This document shows, one piece after another, positions 1-8,053 of a DNA stretch of 23,033 nucleotides (the first letter of the stretch is position 1; the number at the start of each line of letters is the position of its first letter). The stretch lies in NCBI GenBank assembly GCA_910586765.1, contig CAJUJJ010000038.1:1-23033 (forward strand), read 5' to 3'. This stretch comes from an uncultured Clostridia bacterium (GTDB lineage: Bacteria > Bacillota > Clostridia > Lachnospirales > Anaerotignaceae). Below the pieces are notes generated by a model. That model was not told where the DNA came from and searched no databases. It saw only the letters and a list, made by a program, of their open reading frames with translations. The position numbers were made by a program, and so were the translations under genes.

Positions 1-90
1 TCCCTTCCTACCCATACTAAAATCAAAATAGTCTACAAAAGTATCAATAAAAAAAGAGATAAAAGACAATAAACATCTTTTAAACTCTTT
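1..90. other. Noncoding AT-rich left edge
   Basis: I see no convincing gene here. The stretch lies downstream of the xkdX-like gene on the minus strand. An 11-base direct repeat (aaacatctttt) occurs at about 71-81 and again at 93-103, spanning the end of that gene. A minus-strand ATG at 13-15 could open a gene running out of the window, but no ribosome binding site precedes it. In related phages the holin/lysis genes follow here. Confidence 0.4.
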
Positions 91-234
91 TTAAACATCT
101 TTTTCTACTTCGTGTTTTTCTTCTACAATATCTAAATATTGTTGTTGTGTGATTTTGCCCAATATTACATATCTTTGTAACTGGTCTTTTCTTACAAAAT
201 TCCTTTCATATCTTTGCTTTAATATTTCATACAT
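91..234 (-). CDS. xkdX: XkdX-like small tail-region protein
   Basis: This 47-residue protein starts MYEILKQRYERNF and continues with the segment RYVILGKITQQQYLDIVEEK. The pattern of a tyrosine-rich N-terminal helix followed by 'Y-V-x-L-G-x-I-T-x-x-x-Y' is typical of the XkdX family, small proteins of unknown role encoded at the end of the tail-fibre block of PBSX-like phages. I chose the ATG at 234 because the AGGAGG in front of it then has 8 nt of spacing; an in-frame ATG two codons upstream (240) would sit only about 2 nt from it. The start overlaps the stop of the upstream gene by 8 nt, suggesting translational coupling. Family recognition is from motif memory; function is unknown. Confidence 0.75.
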   Translation of the reverse strand: MYEILKQRYERNFVRKDQLQRYVILGKITQQQYLDIVEEKHEVEKDV

Positions 235-544
235 TTGCATTTCCTCCTTCTAACATTGCTAATTCTAAATCTGCCATTTGTTGTGCCAACATCTGTCTTT
301 CTTGCTGTGCTTCAAAATTTTGCAATTCTAATTCTGATATACTTTGCATAATGATTTCACTGTCAGAAGGTAGTTGTGATATTTCTTCTTTCTCCACTTC
401 TTCCCACACACCGTTGACATATCTTTTGCCTAATGGAGAAGGCTCGTCATCTGTCAAAGGTATCATATCGTTTGCTGTTATTTCTCCAGATAAAAACGAC
501 TCTGCAAAGCAAATGCCATTGCTATCAATTTGTGCATATCTCAT
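227..544 (-). CDS. Small tail-fibre-region protein (XkdW position)
   Basis: A 105-residue acidic protein with a good ribosome binding site (aaggaggttttaca before ATG). The N-terminal half is Pro/Asp/Glu-rich and holds a 'GKRYVNGVWEEVEKEE' stretch, as in short phage proteins that follow fibre genes. The C-terminal half (about residues 60-100) is rich in Glu, Gln, Leu and Met with no prolines and probably forms a coiled coil. Position between the last fibre gene and the xkdX-like gene matches XkdW of PBSX. It may be a fibre assembly accessory or a fibre tip component. I do not recognise a defined domain, so this call rests mainly on context. Confidence 0.6.
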   Translation of the reverse strand: MRYAQIDSNGICFAESFLSGEITANDMIPLTDDEPSPLGKRYVNGVWEEVEKEEISQLPSDSEIIMQSISELELQNFEAQQERQMLAQQMADLELAMLEGGNANV

Positions 545-558
545 TGTAAAACCTCCTT

Positions 559-1437
559 TTATTCAAATTCTATAATAGACCAGTTAAATGCTGGGTATAC
601 GTTATAATTAGTGTCACCTGATTTACTTGTATGTGAACGATATTGTCGTATCTTTGTTGTGCTAGAAATATATGGAATTGTGATTGTAACACCGTAGGTG
701 CTATTCCATTGATTTCCAGAGGTATCTGTTATTAATACAGTTTTAGTTAAATCTATTTCACTAATATTAATTTCTCTATAGTCGTTTGTATAATATTTCT
801 GGTCTTGACTTGCGTTTGAAGCAAATCCTCTTTGTATACGTTTTACTTTCAATCCTTTACTATTTGCTGTGATAAGGGCATTTAGTTTTGCCATCATTGT
901 ACCAGCTGTTGCTGTTCCGCCTGTATTTGCTGTTGTACCAATCGCACTATTTATGGTATCAATTTTACCTGCTCTTGTATTTGTCCAGTCGGTTAATAGT
1001 TTATTTAATTTTGCCATTACCGTACCTGCTGATGTACTGCCACCTGTTTCTCCTGTTGTACCAATATTATCCAATTTGATAGCCCTTGCATTTGTCCAGT
1101 CGGTTAGTAATTTATTCAATTTTGCCATTACTGTACCTGCTGTTGCCGTTCCACCTGTATCTGTTGTTGCTCCAAAATTAGCTAATTTATCAATATATCC
1201 TACTCTTGTATCTGTCAATTTTGCAGCATTTGTATTTATGGTATCAATTTTACCTGCCCTTACATTTGTCCAATCAGTGAGCAATTTATTCAGTTTTGCC
1301 ATAACAGTGCCAGCTGATGCTGTACCACCTGTATTTTCAGTTGTTCCCAGTAATGTAATTACATCATCTAGTGTTTCCTCTACTGCTTTTATTTCTTCTT
1401 CTGTTACTCCTTTGATATTTACCAATCCATAAGCCAT
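559..1437 (-). CDS. Repeat-containing tail fibre protein
   Basis: This 292-residue protein begins MAYGLVNIKGVTEEEIK. From about residue 35 to 195 it consists of four degenerate repeats built on GTVMAKLNKLLTDWTN followed by RAGKID, each preceded by a Gly/Thr-rich linker such as NTGGTASA. Such repeats usually form the trimeric shaft of a tail fibre. The last ~90 residues (starting near KGLKVKRIQRGFAS) are non-repetitive, rich in Thr, Ser, Tyr and Ile, and end NWSIIEFE; they are the probable distal receptor-contacting domain. The ribosome binding site is aaggagtggtgat. It follows the larger fibre gene by 20 nt. The fibre role is inferred from repeats and location; receptor specificity cannot be read. 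Confidence 0.75.
   Translation of the reverse strand: MAYGLVNIKGVTEEEIKAVEETLDDVITLLGTTENTGGTASAGTVMAKLNKLLTDWTNVRAGKIDTINTNAAKLTDTRVGYIDKLANFGATTDTGGTATAGTVMAKLNKLLTDWTNARAIKLDNIGTTGETGGSTSAGTVMAKLNKLLTDWTNTRAGKIDTINSAIGTTANTGGTATAGTMMAKLNALITANSKGLKVKRIQRGFASNASQDQKYYTNDYREINISEIDLTKTVLITDTSGNQWNSTYGVTITIPYISSTTKIRQYRSHTSKSGDTNYNVYPAFNWSIIEFE
886..1340 (-). repeat. Four degenerate tandem repeats within the fibre gene
   Basis: The DNA block encoding MAKLN (seen on the plus strand as ttttgccat) recurs near 886-896, 1010-1018, 1120-1128 and 1294-1302. It is followed each time by a Thr/Gly-rich linker and (in three copies) preceded by the LLTDWTN-RAGKID block. Copy spacing is about 120, 110 and 170 bp; the longest interval holds an extra insert (INTNAAKLTD...). 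The copies are close enough in DNA for recombination to change copy number. Confidence 0.75.
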
Positions 1438-1457
1438 ATCACCACTCCTTATTTTTA

Positions 1458-2600
1458 TTATTTTGTTTGTGCTACATAAACTGTTTGTGCTTTTGTAATA
1501 CGTCCTTTTGCATCAATAGTAAAATTTGGAATAGGAATAGCAGGATAAAAGCCATAATTACTATTTGTAATATCAAAATAGCTTTTTACATTGCTTTCAT
1601 AAATTACAGTGCTAGGTTCTGCTGTACCTACACCATATTTTATTTCGCTGATTTCTGCCCTATCCATACCATTATTTTGACTACCATCTTTTCTATAAGT
1701 AAACACAATGGTTTGATTTGCTTCTAATGCTACAGTCAATGTTCCTGTTTGTTCTGTAGAACCTCCTGTATTTGAAAGTACTTGTATTCCTGCTGCAGTA
1801 ATATTCAAATAATCATAGTTTACACTTTCAGAAGAAACTTTCCATAGAAATGAAATTTTACATTTTTGTTTTGCTTTCCATGTAGAGATAGCCGACGTAC
1901 TATGTAATCCTACATTATTACTTACCCACACTGTACCATTGTTTTTTATTACTAAATCAAGTGCACCATAATTTCCAGCTACTACACCTGTATTTGACAA
2001 TGTTGTTGCCATTGTTTTATTTACACTACCATCAAATGTAGTATCTCCTATGATATCTCCACTCAAAGCAATACTTCTAGCATTTTCTAATTTTGTTGCA
2101 GTAGCAGCATTTCCTGTTGTGTTACCTGTACCACCTCTTGCAATGGGTAATATACCGCTTTTAATATCATTTGCAGAATATAATTTTTTGATTTCTCCCA
2201 CAATATTCACAACTCCAATGCCTATTTCGGCATAAATTGTTTGTGTTGGTATTGTCATTGCTCGCACTCTTATTTTCCCAGAAAGTGTTTCTGTCATATA
2301 AAAAAAGCCACAGTTTACTGCTGTCTGCATACTTTCTGGTTGTATTATTATGTCAGCTCTGTCATTTTCTGTTATGCCTTCTAAAGTAATATCATAGTAT
2401 TTTGGATAATTATGACTATCACTTTTCCAACCATTTGTAAGTATTGTAACGCTGATATATCTTGCTTTATCAGCTTTTTTATTTTCTATTTCTTCTATAG
2501 CAGCAATAGTAGTTGTTGTTAGTTCTACTATTTTATTTAAAATATATCCTTTTGCACTTTCTAACCATTTTTTTATTTGTTTTAAAGTTGTTAATTTCAT
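1458..2600 (-). CDS. Tail fibre protein
   Basis: A 380-residue protein. The N-terminal ~45 residues (KLTTLKQIKKWLESAKG...) look like a short helical attachment segment. Residues about 150-200 hold the fibre signature LPIARGGTGNTTGNAATATK followed by ALSGDIIGDTTFDGSVNK, seen in many prophage tail fibres. The region after it resembles a beta-rich C-terminal domain and ends with KGRITKAQTVYVAQTK, another common fibre-tip motif. The ribosome binding site is ggaggtattgcataa. It lies between two other fibre-block genes and probably forms the main trimeric receptor-binding fibre, the analogue of XkdV in position though much shorter. Host receptor unknown. Confidence 0.8.
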   Translation of the reverse strand: MKLTTLKQIKKWLESAKGYILNKIVELTTTTIAAIEEIENKKADKARYISVTILTNGWKSDSHNYPKYYDITLEGITENDRADIIIQPESMQTAVNCGFFYMTETLSGKIRVRAMTIPTQTIYAEIGIGVVNIVGEIKKLYSANDIKSGILPIARGGTGNTTGNAATATKLENARSIALSGDIIGDTTFDGSVNKTMATTLSNTGVVAGNYGALDLVIKNNGTVWVSNNVGLHSTSAISTWKAKQKCKISFLWKVSSESVNYDYLNITAAGIQVLSNTGGSTEQTGTLTVALEANQTIVFTYRKDGSQNNGMDRAEISEIKYGVGTAEPSTVIYESNVKSYFDITNSNYGFYPAIPIPNFTIDAKGRITKAQTVYVAQTK

Positions 2601-2650
2601 TTATGCAATACCTCCCATAAAAGGAATAGGGGAGAAAATTCCCCCTGTTA

Positions 2651-3133
2651 TTATGCACTTTCTTCACTTGTTCCAAATACTTCATCAAGTATTGCATTTA
2701 CTTCCTCATCTGTAGCTACTTCATAAAGAGTTACTTCATTTCCATTTATCAATATAGTACCCTCTTTTTCTCCTGCTTCTACTTTTGTCGCACCTTCTGC
2801 AATACCATTTAATTTTGTTTTTTCTTCTGTAGCAATCAGTTCTTTGCCTTCCTCTTTTTGAATATAATTCTCTAAATTAACACTTGTATCATCAAGCTGT
2901 TCTAGCTTTTCACCAATTTTAGCATAAATATCATAGTGATTTGTTTCAGTATTCAAAAGCAAATACATTACATTTTCTTGTGCATCAACAGCTTCTGGTA
3001 GTGTATCCACTTTTTCAAATTTTGCGTGTCCTGCTTCTGCAACTGCCTTTTTCGCTTGAATGTCTGCTTCTCTTTTTGCTTTTTCTGCTAATTTTTTAAA
3101 CGCTTCTAATTTTGTTACTTTTGTTAAACTCAT
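2651..3133 (-). CDS. Small fibre/baseplate-associated protein with helical N-terminus
   Basis: This 160-residue protein opens with a Lys/Ala/Glu-rich helix of about 45 residues (LTKVTKLEAFKKLAEKAKRE and onwards), then a domain containing the motif VMYLLLNTETNHYDIYAKIG, of the kind found in short phage proteins that sit between baseplate and fibre. It ends with the acidic segment EVATDEEVNAILDEVFG, closely echoed at the C-terminus of the next protein upstream. The ribosome binding site aggaggattttatt is strong. It is probably a structural link or assembly partner of the fibre. I do not recognise a named family with certainty. Confidence 0.6.
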   Translation of the reverse strand: MSLTKVTKLEAFKKLAEKAKREADIQAKKAVAEAGHAKFEKVDTLPEAVDAQENVMYLLLNTETNHYDIYAKIGEKLEQLDDTSVNLENYIQKEEGKELIATEEKTKLNGIAEGATKVEAGEKEGTILINGNEVTLYEVATDEEVNAILDEVFGTSEESA

Positions 3134-3145
3134 AATAAAATCCTC

Positions 3146-4003
3146 CTATTTTTCAAATACTTCATACAATACTTTTTCTACTTCTTCATTTGTTGCTACA
3201 TAATTATTATAAAATTCTTCTATATCCATACTGTTACCATCGCTTGTAATCTCTCCTACAATATTGTTATATGCCCTCAGCAGTACAATACTTGCTTTCA
3301 TTTCTTTTTCTGGTGCTTTATCTGCAAAAAATCGTATTGCACCATTTATTGTTTCAACTGTTGTACTCATTCCACATTTTGTTGCTATATTCATATCACT
3401 AGGGAATATACTTACTATAGGTATCATTTTTTCTGTAATATCTTTTTGCAGTATGTCTATGGTTACGCCTCCCTCTCCGCCCTCTACATTTTCCAGCCAC
3501 CCTACAGCAGGTATGACAATATTTTTTTGTCTTATCTGATTTTGTAAATCCTTTTTAGAAACATAAACTAAATTTGTATCTATTTTAAAATTTAGTGCTT
3601 TTTTATTTGTAAGAGCGATACTCATAGAAAGGGCAATTTCTGTCTGCATACCATCTGTAGAACGTACTTTTACAACATCTGCCATATTTGCAATAGCAAT
3701 CAATCTGTTTTGTGTATCAAATATTCCCATCTCTCTCATTGTAAAGCCACCTGCATCAGACGGAACTAATGTATCTACTCTTATAACATTAGGGGATTGC
3801 GGTGATATTTCATAATTGATAATATCTCCACGCCACACCTCATTTTTTAACGCTGTCATATCTGTAGTAGGGGTACAAGGCAATCCTCCACCATCTCCTA
3901 CAGCATAGTAAACAGCATCTACTTTTACACCATCGTGTATTGCTTTTATCATAGCAGCTTCACCAACATCTGTTACAACAGAAAAATATTTTCTTTCTGA
4001 CAT
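3146..4003 (-). CDS. Tail-collar fibre protein (DUF3751-like N-terminus)
   Basis: A 285-residue protein. The open frame extends upstream, but I place the start at the ATG for MSERKYFSVVTDVGEAAMIK, which has ggaggtgg 6 nt before it and lies 1 nt after the upstream stop. Residues 1-150 match the tail-collar fibre N-terminal fold in pattern: VTDVGEAAM, then YAVGDGGG, PTTDMTALKNEVWRGDI and a GGFTMREMGIFD block. In P2-like phages this module attaches the fibre to the baseplate. The C-terminal part is short, not a long shaft, and ends YVATNEEVEKVLYEVFEK, like the following gene. It probably acts as the baseplate-fibre connector. Confidence 0.8.
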   Translation of the reverse strand: MSERKYFSVVTDVGEAAMIKAIHDGVKVDAVYYAVGDGGGLPCTPTTDMTALKNEVWRGDIINYEISPQSPNVIRVDTLVPSDAGGFTMREMGIFDTQNRLIAIANMADVVKVRSTDGMQTEIALSMSIALTNKKALNFKIDTNLVYVSKKDLQNQIRQKNIVIPAVGWLENVEGGEGGVTIDILQKDITEKMIPIVSIFPSDMNIATKCGMSTTVETINGAIRFFADKAPEKEMKASIVLLRAYNNIVGEITSDGNSMDIEEFYNNYVATNEEVEKVLYEVFEK

Positions 4004-4004
4004 A

Positions 4005-4607
4005 TTAAACCACCTCCAAATAAATACCAATATGAACTCTACCACCAACTGCAATGTTTGTTTCTGTTTTCCATTCATTAAGTGTATATGGTAAAACATG
4101 AATATAAATTGCAGACTGTGCAAAAGCACCTACTGCAACAGTATTTTTTATATCTGGCAAACTATATTTTAAATTCCAGCCAATATGGGCTGGATTTACT
4201 TCTTCAATAGTATGAATGACATCATATAAATTGACAGCTTGTAATATTTCTCCCTGCATAGTAATCATTAGTCTTTTTTGAAATGCTACAATAATATTTC
4301 CTGTAATATAACATTGCAATGTTGTTTGTATCAAAAACAATGTTAATTTTCCTGCACCTCTCCATTTTGCTTGTATAACAGATTGTCTTTGTTCTACTGG
4401 TTTTGATTTTCCTTTTATATTCAATTCTTTTTCAAATATATCTAATCCCCACGATGCACTGTCTAAATATTGTTGTTTTGCTATTTCTTGTATATTTTGT
4501 TCTACTTTGTACAGCTGCACTGAAATTGCTTTTGTTAATTCCAGTGTCAATTTATCTTTTCTATAAATTTTATGTAGTAATTTCAGCAACGTATTTTGTA
4601 CTATCAT
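4005..4607 (-). CDS. xkdU: Baseplate protein, XkdU/YmfQ-like (P2 gpI role)
   Basis: This 200-residue protein occupies the xkdU slot directly after the baseplate J gene. It has a helical N-terminal half (LLHKIYRKDKLTLELTKAIS..) and the segment WGLDIFEKELNIKGK followed by VEQRQSVIQAKWRG. The pattern 'W-G-L-x-x-x-E...L..R...I.AK.RG' is characteristic of the YmfQ/DUF2313 baseplate family. The C-terminus contains VNPAHIGWNLKY, also typical. The gene starts 38 nt inside the end of xkdT, a longer overlap than its neighbours, and the ribosome binding site there (gttggtg) is weak, which suggests coupled translation. The protein would sit at the outer baseplate. Confidence 0.82.
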   Translation of the reverse strand: MIVQNTLLKLLHKIYRKDKLTLELTKAISVQLYKVEQNIQEIAKQQYLDSASWGLDIFEKELNIKGKSKPVEQRQSVIQAKWRGAGKLTLFLIQTTLQCYITGNIIVAFQKRLMITMQGEILQAVNLYDVIHTIEEVNPAHIGWNLKYSLPDIKNTVAVGAFAQSAIYIHVLPYTLNEWKTETNIAVGGRVHIGIYLEVV

Positions 4608-5670
4608 TAAACAGCACCAACTCTCCCAACAACATAACTTCTTCTTTTTTACAAGTGATATTTTGTGTCAATCCGTTTAGTGTCATATTTTCGTAATCAA
4701 GCACATTTTCTACAGACAATATATTTGCTCCTATTTGTGCAAAACTTGCATAGTCTTGTTCAAATGCAATCTGCTTTAAATAATCTGTAACTTTTGTTTT
4801 TATTTCTTTTTTTATAACTTCTAAAACAGCATATTTAGAAGTATGAAGCATAACAGAAATATTTATGATTTTAGGCTTGGCACTTTCTACAGTACAATAT
4901 GCTCCTATAGGTGCTACTCCTTCTCCTGTACCTGTGCAATCTGGGTCAATATAGTTTTGTACTTTTTCTACCAATTCTGTACTTGCTGGCTGTCTTTCTA
5001 AATCAATTATTACAATTTTTACAGTATTGTCACCTGCCCACAATGGAAATACATGAACTGCTCCTACACCTTCTACTTCTTTCGCCCATCTTTTGTAATG
5101 ATAAATATTTCCTGATGTGGCTGGTTCTCTCAATCTTTCGTAATAACGTAAAAGTAAATCGTTATCGCTTTCTGCTTCATAACCACCTTCTGTAGCAGTT
5201 TTATTGATACAGTTTGTAATACCCTGTATAGTAATAGGCATTTTTGTAATACTTCCTATAGGTACATTACCATTTTTACCTGCTAAAACTGCTTTTACTA
5301 AAATATCTGCTTGCTCTATTACATTTACTGTTTCCATAGCTTCAAATCGAACAAGACCTTCTGTTTCAAAAAAATCCCCTTTTGTCACAATACCATTGCC
5401 TTTTACTGTCACAACGCCTTCTGAAAATGTTGCTTGTCTTCTAGTGATGCCCGTTCTTTGAAATATAAAACGCTCTCTTTCTTTTCCATAGATATTTTCT
5501 ATATCTAATTTATCTGAAACAATTTGCAGTTTTTCCAGTAAATTTTTGATACCTACAGCAACTGCTTTCAGTATATCCCATAAAAAATATCCTTTTGTTT
5601 TTTCATAGCTGTCATCAATTTCTGAAAGAAGTTCTTTTTGTACAACATCTGCTGATTTTCTATACTCCAT
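4570..5670 (-). CDS. xkdT: Baseplate J-like protein (XkdT)
   Basis: A 366-residue protein with the family hallmarks: an N-terminal EIDDSYEKTKGYFLWDILKA segment, a GVVTVKGNGIVTKGDFFET domain, AVLAGKNGNVPIGSITKMP, and EGGYEAESDNDLLLRYYERL in the middle. These are the most recognisable pieces of baseplate J (gpJ/gp47-type) wedge proteins. Length fits the PBSX XkdT class. It forms the wedge linking hub to fibres. It starts 11 nt inside the preceding xkdS-like gene and overlaps xkdU at its other end, showing a tightly packed baseplate operon. Confidence 0.92.
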   Translation of the reverse strand: MEYRKSADVVQKELLSEIDDSYEKTKGYFLWDILKAVAVGIKNLLEKLQIVSDKLDIENIYGKERERFIFQRTGITRRQATFSEGVVTVKGNGIVTKGDFFETEGLVRFEAMETVNVIEQADILVKAVLAGKNGNVPIGSITKMPITIQGITNCINKTATEGGYEAESDNDLLLRYYERLREPATSGNIYHYKRWAKEVEGVGAVHVFPLWAGDNTVKIVIIDLERQPASTELVEKVQNYIDPDCTGTGEGVAPIGAYCTVESAKPKIINISVMLHTSKYAVLEVIKKEIKTKVTDYLKQIAFEQDYASFAQIGANILSVENVLDYENMTLNGLTQNITCKKEEVMLLGELVLFNDSTKYVAEITT

Positions 5671-6136
5671 ATAACTGCACTTCCTTTTTTATATATTCTC
5701 CTGTTATCAGTATTGTTGTAAACAATATATGCAGTCCTCCTTTTTCTCGTATTGCTTGATAGTCAGTTACTTCTTTGATATATCTATGCTGTAACATTTG
5801 TTCTGTAATTTCTCTTTTTAATTCTGATATGATATAACCCATAGGAATATTTTTTTCACCAATATAACGATAAATAGATATGCCGAAATTTTCTGTTTCA
5901 TCTATAGTATAAATGCCATATTTGTTTAGTTCTGTACGCAATACTTTTTCAATCCATTGCTCCATTGTTTCTACCGTTTCTACCAACGAACACATTACTG
6001 CTTTACCATCTATTATTTTGTGCTGTCCTGTTTTATAATCAAAAAAACAGCTTTTGCCTAAAGGCTTTATGCTGTTTTGCTGTTGAGATAGTTTTTGATT
6101 TAATTGTTCTAAATCCGTATGAATAGTAGGAAACAT
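5660..6136 (-). CDS. xkdS: Baseplate wedge protein, XkdS-like (DUF2634)
   Basis: A 158-residue protein starting MFPTIHTDLEQLNQKLSQQQ, with SCFFDYKTGQHKIIDGKAVM, a long helix around EQWIEKVLRTELNKYGIY and a C-terminal beta section. This 'FD..TG......G......E....W..K.L.TE...Y.IY' pattern is the DUF2634/XkdS signature, the functional counterpart of gp25-type wedge proteins. The start codon overlaps the upstream stop by one base (TAATG). Placement between xkdR and xkdT supports the assignment. Confidence 0.88.
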   Translation of the reverse strand: MFPTIHTDLEQLNQKLSQQQNSIKPLGKSCFFDYKTGQHKIIDGKAVMCSLVETVETMEQWIEKVLRTELNKYGIYTIDETENFGISIYRYIGEKNIPMGYIISELKREITEQMLQHRYIKEVTDYQAIREKGGLHILFTTILITGEYIKKEVQLYGV

Positions 6137-6579
6137 TATTCATCACCTATTTTCTGTACTTTTCCTATTACAAAATAGTTTTGATTGTCTTGTGATACCA
6201 CAAGCAATACTTCATCACCAGATTTTAAAGTATCTTCAAAATAAATTTCTGCACTTGGTATGCCTATTGTTTTTATAGTGACATCTGTTGTAACAGTATG
6301 ACTGTGAGGGTTTGCTCCTTCTCCACCATCATTTACAGTATTTGTTGTGCCTTTTCCATTTGCAGTACCTGTCGCTGTTTGTTCTGGTATTGTGGCAATT
6401 CTATGAAATCCATTTAGTAAATTTTCAAGTATATAGCATTTTGTAATAAAAACACTACCATTTAGTATACTGATTTTCAATTTTGGGGGAGGAGTAATTA
6501 CTATTCCTAATATTGCCCCTAATATAGCAGGATTTTCTCTTTGTTTTAATTCTTTTGCTAATGTTGTCGCCCAGTCCAT
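6136..6579 (-). CDS. xkdR: Baseplate protein, XkdR-like (DUF2577)
   Basis: This protein starts MDWATTLAKELKQRENPAIL, followed by GAILGIVITPPPKLKISILN, the standard opening of DUF2577 proteins. The central GGEGANPHSHTVTTDV carries the family's His-x-His element. The C-terminus (LKSGDEVLLVVSQDNQNYFV) fits the OB-like end. I chose the ATG at 6579 (147 residues); a TTG at 6588, three codons upstream and closer to gagagg, is possible and would overlap the xkdQ stop. The protein is a baseplate hub/wedge component of PBSX-type tails. Confidence 0.85.
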   Translation of the reverse strand: MDWATTLAKELKQRENPAILGAILGIVITPPPKLKISILNGSVFITKCYILENLLNGFHRIATIPEQTATGTANGKGTTNTVNDGGEGANPHSHTVTTDVTIKTIGIPSAEIYFEDTLKSGDEVLLVVSQDNQNYFVIGKVQKIGDE

Positions 6580-6584
6580 AAGTA

Positions 6585-7568
6585 TCAAATCCTCTCCAAT
6601 TCTAATGTCATAGTATGTATTCCTTTTGAAAGAGTATGATTACAGCTCGTAATGAAAAAGTTGCCTAAAATTTCAGATTTTTTATGATTTATTGTAATTG
6701 TTCTACCTGCTCTGGTACTGTCATCTCCTAACAAATCTACTCTCAATGTTTCGCTTATTTTGTTGTATTGTTTCAATTTATTTTGTGCAATATTTTGAGC
6801 CTTGTTAAATTCTTTTTCGTCAATGCTTTCTATTTCTTGAAGTAGTCCATATTTTTGTATATTTTGTTCATCTTTTGCTTCCCCTAATATACGAACGCTT
6901 TTTTCACTTCCTGACACGATTTTGACAGCATTTTTCATATCTTCTATACTCCATACTTTATTGAAACTACCTATTTCATTTGTAATAGGAAATGCTGCAA
7001 TGTTACTTGCTGGTTTAAACATAGGCTGTATTGTAATACTTCCTTTTTCAAATATATAAAAACTGTCTTTTCTTATTTCTTTTATATAAATTTTTGCTGT
7101 TTGTTGTGTTTCTTGCTCTAGTATATCATCTATAATGTCAGCTGCTGTTTTGTCATAATAAATATGATTTATATTGGCTCTCATATTTGTAATATTGCCT
7201 ATTTTAATGTTGAGTTCATTGCATATTTGTTTGATTGCTTCTGCAGCATTGATGCCATTAAACTGTTTTATCAATTTGCTTTTGTTTAGATACCAGCAAA
7301 AGTCATATGCTTTAAAATTTTGTGCTGTTGTTTCTGAAACTGTTTTATTTACAATAATTCCTCTGAATATTTCATATTCTTTTCTAAAAAGTACCATATC
7401 ACCTACTTCTATTACAAATTTTGTAAAATATTTTTCGTCAGATGCTGCTACAGAAAAATCAAATTCCATACCTAAACTTTCTATACTATCCTTCCAATTT
7501 ATATTACCTGCAATATCTGAAATATCATAACAAGTATTTTGTTTTACAATGATAATTTGATAAGCCAT
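6585..7568 (-). CDS. xkdQ: Baseplate hub protein, XkdQ-like (gpD-type)
   Basis: A 327-residue protein beginning MAYQIIIVKQNTCYDISDIA. It shows the XkdQ pattern: an early beta domain with GDMVLFRKEYEIFRGIIVNK and AYDFCWYLNKSKLIKQF, then INAAEAIKQICNELNIKIGN, and a C-terminal domain with DDSTRAGRTITINHKKSEIL and SCNHTLSKGIHTMTLELERI. These correspond to the gpD/late-control hub fold that caps the tail tube and holds the spike. Start has aaaggaagtg upstream. It directly follows xkdP with a 2-nt gap. Confidence 0.9.
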   Translation of the reverse strand: MAYQIIIVKQNTCYDISDIAGNINWKDSIESLGMEFDFSVAASDEKYFTKFVIEVGDMVLFRKEYEIFRGIIVNKTVSETTAQNFKAYDFCWYLNKSKLIKQFNGINAAEAIKQICNELNIKIGNITNMRANINHIYYDKTAADIIDDILEQETQQTAKIYIKEIRKDSFYIFEKGSITIQPMFKPASNIAAFPITNEIGSFNKVWSIEDMKNAVKIVSGSEKSVRILGEAKDEQNIQKYGLLQEIESIDEKEFNKAQNIAQNKLKQYNKISETLRVDLLGDDSTRAGRTITINHKKSEILGNFFITSCNHTLSKGIHTMTLELERI

Positions 7569-7570
7569 AA

Positions 7571-7996
7571 CTACACTTCCTTTACTTTTACAAAACGATA
7601 TTCTTTTAGTTCTACAGTGTAATTGATGTCTTTTCTTCTGTTAATTTGTGCTGTAAACTTTTCCACTGTATATGCCATATTAGATAATTCTTGCATATCA
7701 TCTAAAAATATCATTCTAATGGGCACTCTTAAATCTGCATACTTTTGAAAAAAAGCGACATATTTCCAGCCATCTTTTTCACTTCCTGCCCTTTGAAATT
7801 TATAGTTTTTGTTTACAGGAAAAAAGGACTGCAATGTTACAGTCCTTAGTCCTTTTGTTCCTATTAAATTGATGTCATTGTTTATGCTTTCAAATGTGTT
7901 GTTGTTCCACATTTCTACTAATTCTGGCATATTTTCTGGTAATATAGGTAATATTAGTACTGTTTCTCCATTGTTCGCTGATACCACTATATCCAT
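7571..7996 (-). CDS. xkdP: XkdP-like tail protein without a LysM domain
   Basis: I place the start at MDIVVSANNGETVLILPILP (position 7996), which has GGAG 9 nt upstream; earlier in-frame ATGs fall inside or right after the terminator hairpin of the HigBA module. The 141 residues match the N-terminal domain of XkdP-type proteins (e.g. the 'LPVLP..P' opening, then WKYVAFFQKYADLRVPIRMI and EKFTAQINRRKDINYTVELK EYR). Typical XkdP proteins are ~200+ residues and end in LysM; this one stops right after the EYR segment. It probably joins the tape measure end to the hub. Confidence 0.78.
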   Translation of the reverse strand: MDIVVSANNGETVLILPILPENMPELVEMWNNNTFESINNDINLIGTKGLRTVTLQSFFPVNKNYKFQRAGSEKDGWKYVAFFQKYADLRVPIRMIFLDDMQELSNMAYTVEKFTAQINRRKDINYTVELKEYRFVKVKEV

Positions 7997-8012
7997 CTGC
8001 TTCATCTCCATT

Positions 8013-8050
8013 AAAAAAAGCACATACATTTTATTGTAAGTGCCTTTTTA
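8013..8050 (-). terminator. Intrinsic terminator after the HigBA pair
   Basis: On the minus strand a hairpin is formed by GTGC/GCAC (8040-8043 with 8020-8023) and TGTA/TACA (8035-8038 with 8025-8028), with one A-A mismatch and a 6-nt loop. Seven U residues follow (the A-run 8013-8019 on the plus strand). It lies 3 nt beyond the antitoxin stop and upstream of xkdP's ribosome binding site. The reverse strand also has a short T-run, so it may work weakly in both directions. Confidence 0.75.
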
Positions 8051-8053
8051 CTT

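Noticed and set aside
886..1340. CRISPR-like array
   Set aside because: The repeats are over 100 bp apart, degenerate, and encode a regular protein repeat.
869..1432. Long plus-strand open frame opposite the fibre gene
   Set aside because: It mirrors the repetitive fibre codons; composition is a low-complexity Val/Pro/Ser/Leu string and no start signal is present.
559..3133. Diversity-generating retroelement target in the fibre genes
   Set aside because: No reverse transcriptase gene or template repeat is visible in the window, and the fibre repeats are shaft repeats, not a terminal variable repeat.
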